Shown: positions 1-10,400 of the stretch, piece by piece
Layout: each line of letters begins with the position of its first letter
How positions within the stretch are numbered: the first letter of the stretch is position 1
DNA from: Pithys albifrons albifrons
Taxonomy: Eukaryota; Chordata; Aves; Passeriformes; Thamnophilidae
Reading direction: 5' to 3'
Length of the DNA: 64,000 nt
Assembly: GCF_047495875.1 (NCBI RefSeq)
Contig: NC_092458.1
Span: forward strand, 7,876,439 to 7,940,438
Translations under genes and position numbers: made by a program
Notes under the pieces: model-generated
The model's database searches: none
What the model was told of the DNA's origin: nothing
Seen by the model: only the letters and a program-made list of their open reading frames with translations

Positions 1-224
1 AACTGAACTGGTGCTTTGTAGCTGGGTGACATCAGCCATGTGCTTTTGGCCTTCGTGGGTTTGAGTCATCTTCTCTCAGAATTAGTGCTTAACAGTCTGA
101 ACCATCTGCTGCTGTAGTTTAATTCCCTTTTGAACCTCAGAAGTACCTACCCCTGCTCGCTTCTGGCAGTGCTGCACTGCTAATGCTGAGGTCTCTCTTG
201 TGCCTGTGGCCTGGTGACTGACAG

Positions 225-399
225 TGTGCCTGACGAGGGCTCAGCCCCAGAGGACAGGAGTGCCTCTCCCTCAGTGGAGGACAAGGATTCGGGACTGTTC
301 CTGCTGCGGAAGGACAGCGAACGCCGAGCCATCCTTTATAAAATCCTTAAGGAAGAACAGGATAAAGTTGCCTCCAATTTGCAGGAGTGTATTGCCCAG
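225..399 (+). CDS. MAP3K15: MAP3K15 exon: acidic linker and start of conserved post-kinase region
   Basis: Acceptor taken as CAG at 222-224 after a pyrimidine-rich stretch; donor CAG|GTAATT. The first half is Ser/Asp/Glu-rich and poorly conserved, the second half holds [20 protein letters not shown] and ends at IAQ in phase 0. A slightly different acceptor upstream cannot be excluded. Confidence 0.85.
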
Positions 400-3300
400 G
401 TAATTTCACTCAGGTCTCCTTTTTCCATGTCAAAGGAAAATAATAGGTAGTATTATTCCTTTTCTGGAAACTAATACATGAGGGTGCTTGGATTGTTTCT
501 TCTGAATATCTTAAATCTCTGAGATTTGTAACTGTGTGAGCCATTTGGTGTTGCCTGAAGGGATAGCAAACACACACTGGCTACTGCTGGGCTCTTGGGG
601 GGTTTTTTGTGAGGGAGAGGTTGGGGCATTTGATACAGGGTTGGGAGGGCTGAGGTTGGTGGGTTGGGTAGTTTTGATGTTGCGTTTTCTTTCAGCTTTT
701 AAGGCAATGGAAATAGAACATCACATAGTAATATGTATGTTTTGCTTTAAAGATGGAGAACTGATTAATAATTTTTAATGTAAAGCATATGTAAACTAGG
801 TGCCAAGATGACAGTACATGAATATTAAAAAAGCTAAAGTAGATTTTCTCTAGAGGGAAAGGTTGAGTGGGAATGCTCAGTGACTGTAAAACAGAGCAAG
901 AAAAATTATATGTTTGGTTAACCATAGCCAAGCATTGCCACACACCTCTAACAGAGCTCCTGGTTTGGCCTTTTCTTCTTAATGTCTCCTTCTGATGTGC
1001 CTCTGACATAATTTATTCTTACCAAAGCTGTGCTTTTCACGTGGGCTGCACTCAGATAAAGAGGAGTGTGCTGACTGTTGCTGTGGTGTCCCCAGCCAGC
1101 TGTTGGTCTTGGTGCAGGCACGGGTGGCACTGCTGGGGCCCTGCTGCTCCAAGGCTGCCCCAGGTGAGATGAGCCCTGCGTGGGCAGCCACCTCCACAGC
1201 TCAGGGATTGGCATCTCCCCCAGGACTGCTTCCCCTGCAAGCTGCCTCGTGGGACACATGGGCCTGCCCCAGGCCTGGGGGCTCCTCTGGGGCTTTATAG
1301 GCCACCAACTCAGGCTGGGGAAGCAATTGGGGGAGATTTGGTAGATTTCTGCTGTGAGCTTAAACTGCCAAATAGCTGACAGCCTTACAGAGGAATAATA
1401 TTTGTATGTGAGATCTTAAATCAGAAGTAACCAGGGCTCTAAATTTTTTCCTCAATAAAGGATTATTTAGTAACAGCCAGTCCTGTTAAAGTCTCCAGCT
1501 GTTTCGTGGCACTGCTGTAATCATCTGTTTTCCATAATTTATGTAATACCTCTCCCTTTGCCTTTTAATTATGCAGGTTGTTCTTACAGACACTTGGATG
1601 GCTTTAACTGTGGGGGTTATGGACTGCAAATTGTAGGATGAATGCTTATGAATCACTGTGTCATTTTGGACCTTTTTCTAACTTTGGATAAATGTATATA
1701 TATACATACTTTTTTGCCTAAGGAACTCAAATGTCTGCATAAATTAGATGTAAGTCAGATTCATCTTTTTGAAAGGATAGCATTTAAAAAAATTGGATGT
1801 CTTAGTGACTCACCCTGCTGTTTTTATGGAGGAGAGCTGCCCTCTGCAGTACATTGCAGAAACATGTAGATATAATCTGGAACCTCTTCCCTTTGTGACA
1901 GCCACAGTAGCAGTAGGCTTAATTTCTTTTTCAGAAAATAAAACTTGGTATTTAAAATTTTTCTTGTTAGGAAAACGTAAAAACTAGACTTTGCAGAAAC
2001 AGAAGTTCTGTGGTGTCTGTGCATCAATGTGCACTATTAATGCTGCTAATTCAATGCTTAATGGCTCTGGGATTTACTTGATATACATTCATTATCTTTT
2101 CTCCAGAGCTCTGAAGAACTGCAACTTTCAGTGGTCCACATCAAGCAGATTATTGGCATTTTAAGGGACTTCATACACTCTCCTGAGCAGAGAGTGATGG
2201 CTTCTACCATATCCAAGTTGAAAATGGATTTGGACTTTGACAGCACTTCCATCAATCAGATTCATCTGGTGCTGTTTGGATTCCAGGATGCAGTGAGTTC
2301 CTTTCCTAGTGCAGGGGGAGAGGAGTTCTTCATAGACAGTCAGAATGGTTTAGGTTGGAAGAGACCTAAAGATCATCTGTTCCACTGCCATGCCATGTGG
2401 AGGGACACCTGCCACTACATCAGGGTGCTCCTGGACAGAGCTCACCCCAGGGGTTGGTTTGCAGCTTCCCCACAGTTCCTCACTTCTCTTCCTGCTTGTA
2501 CTGTAGATGGGTTGAATGTCACAGTCTGGTTTGAAAGCTGTAACCTGAAACTGTCAAATGTGTTGCTTAGATTTTGAAAGGTGGGAGGGTTTTAGTGCTA
2601 TATGCAGTTATCTCACAAAGCTTACTTACTATGACTATTGAAAAACAACATTCTCTTTCTCAAGGTGTGAGAAAATGGTGTTTGTTTACATTTACAGGTG
2701 AACAAAGTATTGAGAAATCACTTAATAAGACCCCACTGGATGTTTGCAATGGATAACATAATCCGCCGTGCAGTCCAAGCAGCAGTCACTATTCTTATTC
2801 CAGGTAAATCAAAGCACCTGAAAATAATCCTTTTTTAAAGAAAAGAAAAGGTTTTTTACATATCAAAGAGTTGTAGCAAATGGAACAGTTTGGATGTTTA
2901 ATCTGTCAGCATGCCATTAAGTAACTGCATCTCATGTGCTGCTCATCAAAGGCGAGGGGTCAGAGTGTTGCAGAGAAAGATGTGTTGATCTGGAGGATTA
3001 ATGCTGCACGTGTATTATAAAAGCACATAATGAGGACATAACCAGTGGTTCTGCACCCCCAGTGTGATCCAACCATGACCAAAATGGGCACATTAATTTC
3101 AATCCAAGTTGGAGATTTTCTAGTAAGAAAGAAAATTACTATCTACCACATGTCAGTCACATCCAGGGTGGGCAGTGCTGCACAGGTCAGGTTGTGTGTT
3201 CTGAAAAATTATATGAGGTGTGGAACAGATGTGTAGAAGGGAGTGCATTAATAGGAGGAGGAGGAGGATGATTCTGGCCCACAGATGGACAGTAGGAAAA

Positions 3301-6300
3301 ATCACCAGACCAAGAACTGTCTCGGAATAAGTTATCAGAAATTCGCAAGTAGTTTCGTAACTCCCTGAAGTGCTGAGCGCCACTTCCACTATAAGAATGT
3401 TCTGAGAGCACTTCGTGAGGTGAGCCCTTTCAGTCTAAAGTTGCTGGGGCTTTTAAAGACAAATTGGCCCAATTTTTTAGGACTTCAGAGAAATGGCAGC
3501 TATTCTTTGGTAAGAAGGGTGGCCACCTGCACCAAGTTTTGAGAATGGGTTAGAAGTGTTACATGGAGGGAGAGGAGGGCTCTGTAAACTCTTTGGTCCA
3601 GGGTTTTAGGTGAAAACAACTTTTTTTACTATTTAGAAAAAAAGCAAGCTTTCCAGAATTTCTCTCTGGCATATTTTATTACCCATCTATTTTTCATCTC
3701 ATGATATTTGTCCCCTCTGTGATCTGCAGCTGCCTACCTGTGCTGGTGCCCTGCAGCACCACTCATTTCAGAGCTGATGCCAGAGAGTCTGTGGTCCAGC
3801 TCATGAGGCTTTGCTACCTCCCTGCTCAGTGAAGAACGTTGTGCAAACAGCCACTGCCTCAAACGAAGCTCCCCCCACCCGCTGCGAATACAGAACAAAC
3901 TGCAGTACCTCTGGAAAACACGTGTCCAAAACAATCTTACCCTTGCCCTCTCTCCTTTTCCCAGAGCTTCGCGCTCACTTCGAGCCGGCATCAGAAACCG
4001 AAGGTGGGGACAAGGATGGTGAGGAAGGGGAGGAGAGTTTCCAGCCCTGTGAACAAAACGGGGCTGAGGATCCTGCCGTCACATCGGGAGTCAGCACCCT
4101 GAGTTCTGTGGTGTCACAGGAGGCTCAGCAGCAGCTCAGCCAGGAGCTGGGCAGACTCAAACACGAGACCTTAAGGTAACCCTCCTATAAAGACTGTGCA
4201 TGTATTTTCAGGCAGTCTTTGAAAAGCTCTTAGACTTTGCTTTCTACATTGGCATGTACATACTTACAAGTACTGCTCTCCTGATAAAACAGAACTTCCA
4301 GGAACACAAATGGGTTTGGAATATGCTGGCAGTACCAGTATGACAGCACCCTGCAGTACAACTTCTGTTTCTGTGTAATTAATGTTTTAATTGTACAATG
4401 TTATATTGGATTTCTACTGTAAGGTAATTAGGTGTGTGCAGCTGTGCCAGTTTCCTTCCTCCTTCCCTGGCTGCCACCTGACTCAGTGTCAGCGCCTCAA
4501 GGCTGTTCCTGCAAGGAAAGGCCAGAGCCAGGACACGCTGCCCACTAATGAGCACCAGCAGAGCTCAGCAGAGCCCCTGCCCTGCTGCGTTAACAGCTCA
4601 AGGTCCCATTTTCTTTATGATGTGATGTGAATCTGTGATCAGAAAGTGTTACATTGTTCAGTGCTAAATTGCTGTATAAAGGCACCAATTTATACAGCCA
4701 GGGAGGCTGCAGAACAGTAGGAACAGAATTTACAAGCTATTTACTAAATTCTGCAGGTGAAAGCCTTCAAGTGCCACCCCTGAGTGAGTTCTCAGACAAC
4801 GGAAATGAAATCTGTAAGCCATGAGATGTTCCTTAGGACAGTATTTCTCAGGTGTCTGTCCCATGGTAGTCATTTAAAATGACAACTATTTTTTTCAGCT
4901 ATTCTTACTCTCAGTGTGGTTGTGTTTGCTCTCTCATGTGCTACCAGGCTTTTGGAACACCTCGTTCAGAAGGAGAAAGAGTATCAGACCCTCTTAAGAC
5001 AATCTCTGGAGCAGAAGACTCAGGAATTACACTTGCTTCAATTAAAACTGAAACCCAAAGGTATGAGGAGATCCTGCACACTTGAAGTTTCACACAGATA
5101 TATGGGATCATGTGTTTGTCAAAAAGATGAAAAACTGTATAGTTCAAGCTTCACTAAACTGCTGATTTTGCCCTAGTTTGAGGTTTAGCCTTTATGTTTG
5201 TTTTCTTTTTAAGACTCACGATGGTCTGCAGCAACTTTTAGAGAGAATGCAGACCCTGAGCTCATGAACTGGCTGAAACAACAAGGAGCAGACTTGGATG
5301 CCATTAAGAGGGTAAAAAAAATAAAATAAAAAAATCACCTTTTAAAAAAGGCCATTGTAATCACTATTAGCAATTTGGTTTCAAAGAAGGAATGATTAAT
5401 TTATGAATAAATTTGCCTTTTAGTTTGCTGAAGAAGAGTACACACTAAGTGCTGTCCTTAATGATATCACCAAAGACGATCTGCAGTATCTTCAACTGCG
5501 GTAAGAAAGGACTTGTTAGTTCATTGTTAAGAGCTTAATTAACACATTTTGTAAAAAACCTTTTTGAAGTTGTTATTCAAACAGGCCAGTGACAATTCAG
5601 AGGCAGCTTTTCTCTATTTAATCTTGGATTGTCTCCTAAAGTTTTTCACATCTTAACTGACAAAATTGCACAGAGGGTGCTTCAAGACATCTGAGTTTTG
5701 GTATTTATCAAGTTTGGGACCTATTTCTGCACCCTTCAGGACAATGTAATCATATGGAAAATAGGCATAGAGAAGTTATTTTTCCTACCACTTCATTGGA
5801 GTACTTTTATCACCATTCTTTTAACCCCTGGCAGGCCTGAAAGTTTTAGCTATAACCATAAAACAAGCATAGTGTTGGCTATGTACTTTCACAACTGGTC
5901 TGTCCTGGGGATTTCCAAGTTTTACTTCTTGCTCACTTTAAAGCAGTGTAGACAAAGGAGTTTGGAGAAGAGGAGGCTCAGAGGTGACCTCATCACTGTC
6001 TAAAACTACCTAAAGGGAAGTTATAGCCAGGTGGGGGTTGGTCTCTTCTCCCGGGCACTCAGCAATAGGACAAGGGGGCACGATGGGCTCAAGCTCTGCC
6101 AGGGGAGGTTTAGGTTGGATATCAGAAAAACATTCTTTCCAGAGAGAGTGCTCAGGCATTGGAATGGGCTGCCCAGAGAGGGGGTGGATTCCCCATCCCT
6201 GGAGGTTTTTAAACTGAGCTTGGCCGTGGGACTGAGTGCCATGAAATGGTAAAGGGACTGGAGTGGACCACGGGTTGGACTTGATGATCTCAGAGGCCTT

Positions 6301-6484
6301 TTCCAACCCAAATGACTCTCTGATTCTATAATTCCCTAACTGTTCTCTCCATTTCCCTTTCTGCAGGGGTGGTCTTCGCTGCAGAATCTGGAACGCAATA
6401 TTAAACCACCGACAAGCATCCAGTAAGACCTCAGTGCAGAAGGCTGATGCTTTGGAAGAACACAAAATGGGAATGAACAAATGA
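225..6484 (+). CDS. MAP3K15: MAP3K15 (ASK3), 3-prime part: last eight coding exons
   Basis: Stress-activated MAP kinase kinase kinase of the ASK family, a cytosolic Ser/Thr kinase that in mammals responds to osmotic stress. Only the C-terminal 360 residues are in the window; the kinase domain lies upstream. Exons are 225-399, 2107-2292, 2698-2803, 3965-4175, 4948-5060, 5214-5311, 5424-5500 and 6367-6484, all with GT/AG borders and compatible phases (1084 nt, one base plus 361 codons including TGA). Recognisable blocks are [50 protein letters not shown], a coiled coil with [10 protein letters not shown], and a C-terminal SAM-like domain. ASK1 (MAP3K5) and ASK2 (MAP3K6) share this architecture; I choose MAP3K15 because the closest remembered match is ASK3 and because PDHA1 is the adjacent tail-to-tail neighbour, as in human. 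The 5-prime limit of the first exon (225) is the least certain border. Confidence 0.93.
2107..2292 (+). CDS. MAP3K15: MAP3K15 exon: ASK family conserved helical block
   Basis: Acceptor TCTCCAG|AGC, donor GCA|GTGAGT, phase 0 on both sides, 62 codons. Contains [19 protein letters not shown] and [20 protein letters not shown]. The reading frame stays open past the donor into a CR1 fragment, which is not exon. Confidence 0.95.
2338..2440 (-). mobile_element. CR1 fragment in MAP3K15 intron
   Basis: AGAATGGTTTAGGTTGGAAG followed by a CATCTGTTCC-like run resembles the reversed 3-prime end of an older CR1 subfamily. It is diverged and lies 45 bp after an exon donor. Confidence 0.6.
2698..2803 (+). 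CDS. MAP3K15: MAP3K15 exon: [16 protein letters not shown] block
   Basis: Acceptor TTTACAG|GTG, donor CCAG|GTAAAT (ends in phase 1). Encodes the strongly conserved [19 protein letters not shown] stretch. No start codon lies at this exon edge, so simple ORF calling misses it. Confidence 0.95.
3965..4175 (+). CDS. MAP3K15: MAP3K15 exon: ELRAHFEP and variable acidic/Gln-rich linker
   Basis: Acceptor CCCAG|AGCTTCG completes the Glu codon of ELRAHFEP; donor TTAAG|GTAACC leaves phase 2. After the conserved start, the exon is Glu/Gly-rich then Gln/Ser-rich and ends in the first heptads of the coiled coil ([16 protein letters not shown]). The acidic middle is expected to vary between species. Confidence 0.92.
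4948..5060 (+). CDS. MAP3K15: MAP3K15 exon: C-terminal coiled coil
   Basis: Acceptor CTACCAG|GCTTTTG, donor AAAG|GTATGA (phase 1). Encodes continuous heptads around [20 protein letters not shown] and ending KLKPK. In ASK kinases a C-terminal coiled coil supports homo- and hetero-oligomerisation. Confidence 0.93.
5214..5311 (+). CDS. MAP3K15: MAP3K15 exon: first half of SAM-like domain
   Basis: Acceptor TTTTTAAG|ACTCACG, donor AGG|GTAAAA. Contains [20 protein letters not shown], the first helices of the ASK C-terminal SAM-like fold. The donor runs straight into an A-rich tract. Confidence 0.92.
5424..5500 (+). CDS. MAP3K15: MAP3K15 exon: second half of SAM-like domain
   Basis: Acceptor CCTTTTAG|TTTGCTG, donor CTGCG|GTAAGA (phase 2). 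Encodes [20 protein letters not shown] and YLQLR, matching the SAM helix pattern (xLxDLxxDDLxxLxL). Confidence 0.93.
5955..6334 (+). mobile_element. CR1 LINE 3-prime end, sense orientation, MAP3K15 last intron
   Basis: Runs from GAGTTTGGAGAAGAGGAGGC through TGGGCTGCCCAGAGAGGGGG to CTGATTCTATA at the tail. It carries the end of the CR1 ORF2 C-terminal region. Truncated at the 5-prime side, as is usual for CR1. It ends about 34 bp before the last MAP3K15 acceptor. Confidence 0.92.
6367..6484 (+). CDS. MAP3K15: MAP3K15 terminal coding exon and stop
   Basis: Acceptor TTTCTGCAG|GGGTGG; one base completes Arg, then [12 protein letters not shown] closes the SAM-like domain, followed by a short polar tail ending MGMNK and TGA at 6482-6484. 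A CR1 copy ends only about 34 bp upstream of the acceptor. Confidence 0.93.
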
Positions 6485-6882
6485 AATACATTCCCAACAC
6501 CTAAATTATTAGATGTATATATTTCTATGTACAGTGGCCTTGCAGGTTTTGCACAAGTGTGGAGCTTGTTTGACCATCAGTGTAATACACAGTGAATAGT
6601 AACAGCTTTGAAGCCAGTGGCAATGCACTTAAATTATTTATGACAGAGTAATGCACACAATGCCTATCAATGTAACAAAGCAGTAGCTGAGAAGAAACCC
6701 AACCTTTTCTGCAGACCAGGTACCACACACCTGAATTGGCTTCAGCATTGTGAAAACTGTGAAGTGTGTTACAGTTCTGCCAGCTGATGGTTTGAGCAGG
6801 GAGGGGATGTGCTAGAGCATGTCACCTCTTTGCAGGTGAATTTACAGCCTTTTGTATTAAAGCTGCTCTCACTGAACTACTG
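6485..6882 (+). other. MAP3K15: MAP3K15 3-prime UTR with candidate polyadenylation signal
   Basis: ATTAAA at 6856-6861 is followed about 30 bp later by a GT-rich element (TGGTGTGGT at 6892-6900), so cleavage near 6875-6885 is likely. The UTR holds no repeat that I recognise. The exact end is inferred. Confidence 0.6.
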
Positions 6883-7004
6883 AACAAAGCCTGGTGTGGT
6901 ATTTTCAATTAGTGACTTTTCTGCAGCAAAACCACAGCATCTAAATGGCACTTTGGGTGGGTTTTCTGGGAAAGCAGTTCATGAAGAAACAAAGCAAACA
7001 GACC

Positions 7005-7301
7005 ATTATATAAAGGTTGTTTAAGTTTAATTATTTTTTACACTGTACATAACACATACAGCAATTCCAAGAAAGTCAGTAAAGCAAAGATATAGCACTT
7101 TAAATAAACCACTGCTTTCTCTTAACTTAGCTTCTTCTGAAACAACATTCAGCATGTTTAAGACAATCCATACTCAGATTTCCTTACAGTTTGTCTTTTG
7201 GAAGAACTTTTAAATAAGTGTAAGGATTGTTTCTGAGTCATTATAGTTCCTGTAAAAGCATTCACTTATTCTTACGAATAAGTTACACCAACAAAAGGCC
7301 T
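7005..7301 (-). other. PDHA1: PDHA1 3-prime UTR with candidate polyadenylation signal
   Basis: On the minus strand ATTAAA is the complement of 7026-7031, so cleavage should fall near 7000-7015. This would give a UTR of about 300 nt. No AATAAA closer to the stop codon was seen. Confidence 0.5.
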
Positions 7302-7466
7302 TTAGCCAACAGACTTGTACTTTATCCACTGGTTTGGGCCACGCACCTCAAAGGGTGGCTCATTGAAGTAGATGTGGTGTCCCAGCTCTTCCAGTGGTGG
7401 CTCTGGGTCAGTGGTGGCAAACTGAGCAGCTTCCTCGATCTCCTTCCTTACTGCCACATCAATCTC
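7302..7466 (-). CDS. PDHA1: PDHA1 exon 11: C-terminus and stop
   Basis: Acceptor GGTTTAG|GAGATT; 54 codons then TAA at 7302-7304. Contains [29 protein letters not shown] and [18 protein letters not shown]. The C-terminus ends SVG where human ends SVS. Confidence 0.96.
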   Translation of the reverse strand, partial: EIDVAVRKEIEEAAQFATTDPEPPLEELGHHIYFNEPPFEVRGPNQWIKYKSVG

Positions 7467-10400
7467 CTAAACCAAAAGTGGGTGCTCATTAGAAGACAGC
7501 TCAGAAAAAAAAGTATCCTAATTTTGAATTTAAATGCTATGATTAAGTATTGGCCAGAATTAGTTAACACTGTCTAGAAACATAAAATTAAAACCCTATA
7601 AAAACTCCCTACCTACTAAACTTCCACCATTTTGGATAGTACTGGTAATTTACTGCCAAAGGATCGTGACTCCACCAAGTGTCTCCATTTTCTATTCTGA
7701 TTCTGACATACTATGTCAGTGCCATTATTTTTTATAGTGGACTAAAGTAGTTACAACAGTTGCCTAGAGGCTTCCTGACTCCTTAAATAACATTCTTCAC
7801 TACTGCTAATTTCCAAGACTTACCCCCTTTCCTAGGGAGTCAAGAAAACCTGGGTAATTTTGATTTCTGTCTGTTAGTACACGACACTCTTACAAAAGTG
7901 ATACTAAAACAAGCTTTAAAGAACTTCAGAGAACGAGTGATGGACACTGCCCATGATGTGCTTTTCAGAGATCATGAGTATGTAACTGCCTGAGAGCTTT
8001 TATACAGCAAATAAAAGCCATACCTTTAGTTCTTCAACACTAGCAAGGTTGTTGTTGATCATTCTGTCCTTCAGCAAAGTAATGGGATCACTTTTGCTTC
8101 TGACTTCTTGGATTTCGTCTCTGGTACGATAGCTAAGAGCAAGACAGGCAAAGACATGAACTTCTGCAGGAGCACCCCTGAGCAGAGGGCAGCTCACTTC
8201 CAGAAAAAGGTGTGTCCAAAGAGTTGTTAGAGATGAAATGAAAATACAGAACATTCATCACTCAAAGAATAGCACAGCAAACATCTGGAACTGCCAACTG
8301 AGCTGAAATGGCTGCAGACTCAAGGCAAAGGGGAGCAATCCCAGCCTGACAGTTACCATGAGGGGCCAAACTTCCTCCTTCCCACCACCCCTAAGGATGG
8401 GGCTGGATCATTTGCAGCATGATTCCAATTCACTGCAAGTCTCCAGTGAAATGCTGGGATATGGCTCCACTTCATGCAGACAAATTCAGATTTGTCAGTT
8501 GGAGCAGTGCCAATGTATGTTTGTATTTTTAAGAAGTGTTCTACCTGACTGGACAGTCCAAACTGTTCCCGTAATTGTACCTTACAGGATTTTAAATACT
8601 CTAAAAACCCTAGAATAGCGTGGTGCTTTTCAGTCAAAGCTTAATTAGGACACACCATAATGCATAAATAGAAAGCACAAAACTTTATCTGACTCTCTGC
8701 TTGTTCTAAAACCAAATCTCTTAATTCTAAATAAATATGTTACATGGCCACAGATACCAAAAGAGCAATGAGTGATCAGTCTGGTCATGGCAACTTCACC
8801 ATAATATCTAAATGCACCTGACAGCTGATTTAACACTGAATTTAGGAGTTTCATCTCTAAGAAAGTGACCATCAATACCTACTTGTTTTCAGTGAGTGCC
8901 AAGAAAGAATGTGACAGTACCTTATTCCAGGGTCACTCATGCTGTGGCCATGGTAACGATATGTCTGTAACTCCATCACAAGAGGACCCTTAGAATGAAA
9001 ACACAGAGTGTTACCACAATGAGTAACCAACGTGTTATAGCAGCAAGGATTTGCTATAGGTGAATTGCATCAGTGATCAATTATTTTAATTTAATGTTTT
9101 TTTCTCAATTTATGTAACACATAGATTCATTCAGTAAAATGAAATCTCATTCTTTTCAAATGAAAGCATATATTGATATCATAAGCATTATTCTCAAGTT
9201 CTTATTGAACACTATTAAATTTCCTCCCTTCCAAAGTCACTCCATTAATCAGAGTATTTCAAGTTACCTGTTGTTTCACTGTAAGCTTAGAACTCACAGA
9301 ACCTTCATTACTTCACCAAGTATTAAAAATCTTCAAAACCAGAGTTACCATATTTGAGTGACAGACACCAACACTGACTCTCAAAACATCTACATTACTT
9401 TCTTTGATGTTTCCCCTAACTGATCACTTCACAAGGAACACAACTGCCTGACAGTCACAACACCTTTCACAACAGAATTTAACTGAGGCTGAAATGGGGA
9501 AAAAGATGACAGTGTAAGTAATACATATATTAAGTGCCTGGTTAATACCAACTGCATGTTAATAAATTCTGACAAAAATCAGAGAACCACTCAATTGGTA
9601 TGAGTTCAGTACTGTGGAGAAAAAAGGAAATAAAGGTCAAATGAAGTTCAACACCAACTAGAGAAAACAGGCTAGATAAGGAACTTCTTAGGCAGCAATA
9701 ACTTGGCTAAGAGTTTCACCTATGCAGAAGGAGTGACAATTACAGACTTACTTTTCCAGATCTGCAGTACTCAGCTGCAAATTTTGCTGCCTCTCGAACA
9801 CAGAGAACATCCATGCCATCCACCTGATACAGAGAAACTACACGTTATGGCAAAAAAACATCAGCCGCCGAACTTCCAATGTCAGTACTTCCACAAGTGC
9901 AACTGGAATTCAGCATCAACTAAATGTATGTAGAAATAAATACATATGTATGTACTGTGCAGGTGTGTCCACACACATCCCACATCCCCCCTCAGAAAGA
10001 GCCGTGACTGTACTCACCCTGAGCCCTGGAATGAAGTACCCTCTTTTGTAGTAGTCAGTACTGGCTGCAGCTCTTTCAACTGATGTTCCCATTCCATACC
10101 GGTTGTTCTCACAGATGAAAATACAAGGCAACTTCCACAAGGCAGCCATATTGTACGTCTCAAATATCTGGCCCTGAAAGAGTAAGTCACATGTAGTGAG
10201 GGAGCTCAGCCTTCAGGCATTGGGCTCACCTGAAAATCTTAGAATTGTAGAATCAGTTGGGCTGGAAGAGACCTCCAAGATCATGAAGTCCAACCCTTAA
10301 TCCAACCCCACGTTGATTACTAGATCATGGCACCAAGTGCCACGTCCAGTCTCACCTTAAAAACCTCCAGGGTCAGAGAATCCACCCCCTCCCTGGGCAG

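Noticed and set aside
6010..6480. 156-codon minus-strand frame over the last MAP3K15 exon
   Set aside because: It is antisense to CR1 and to a proven coding exon; similar frames recur at every CR1 copy (13863, 18195, 26753).
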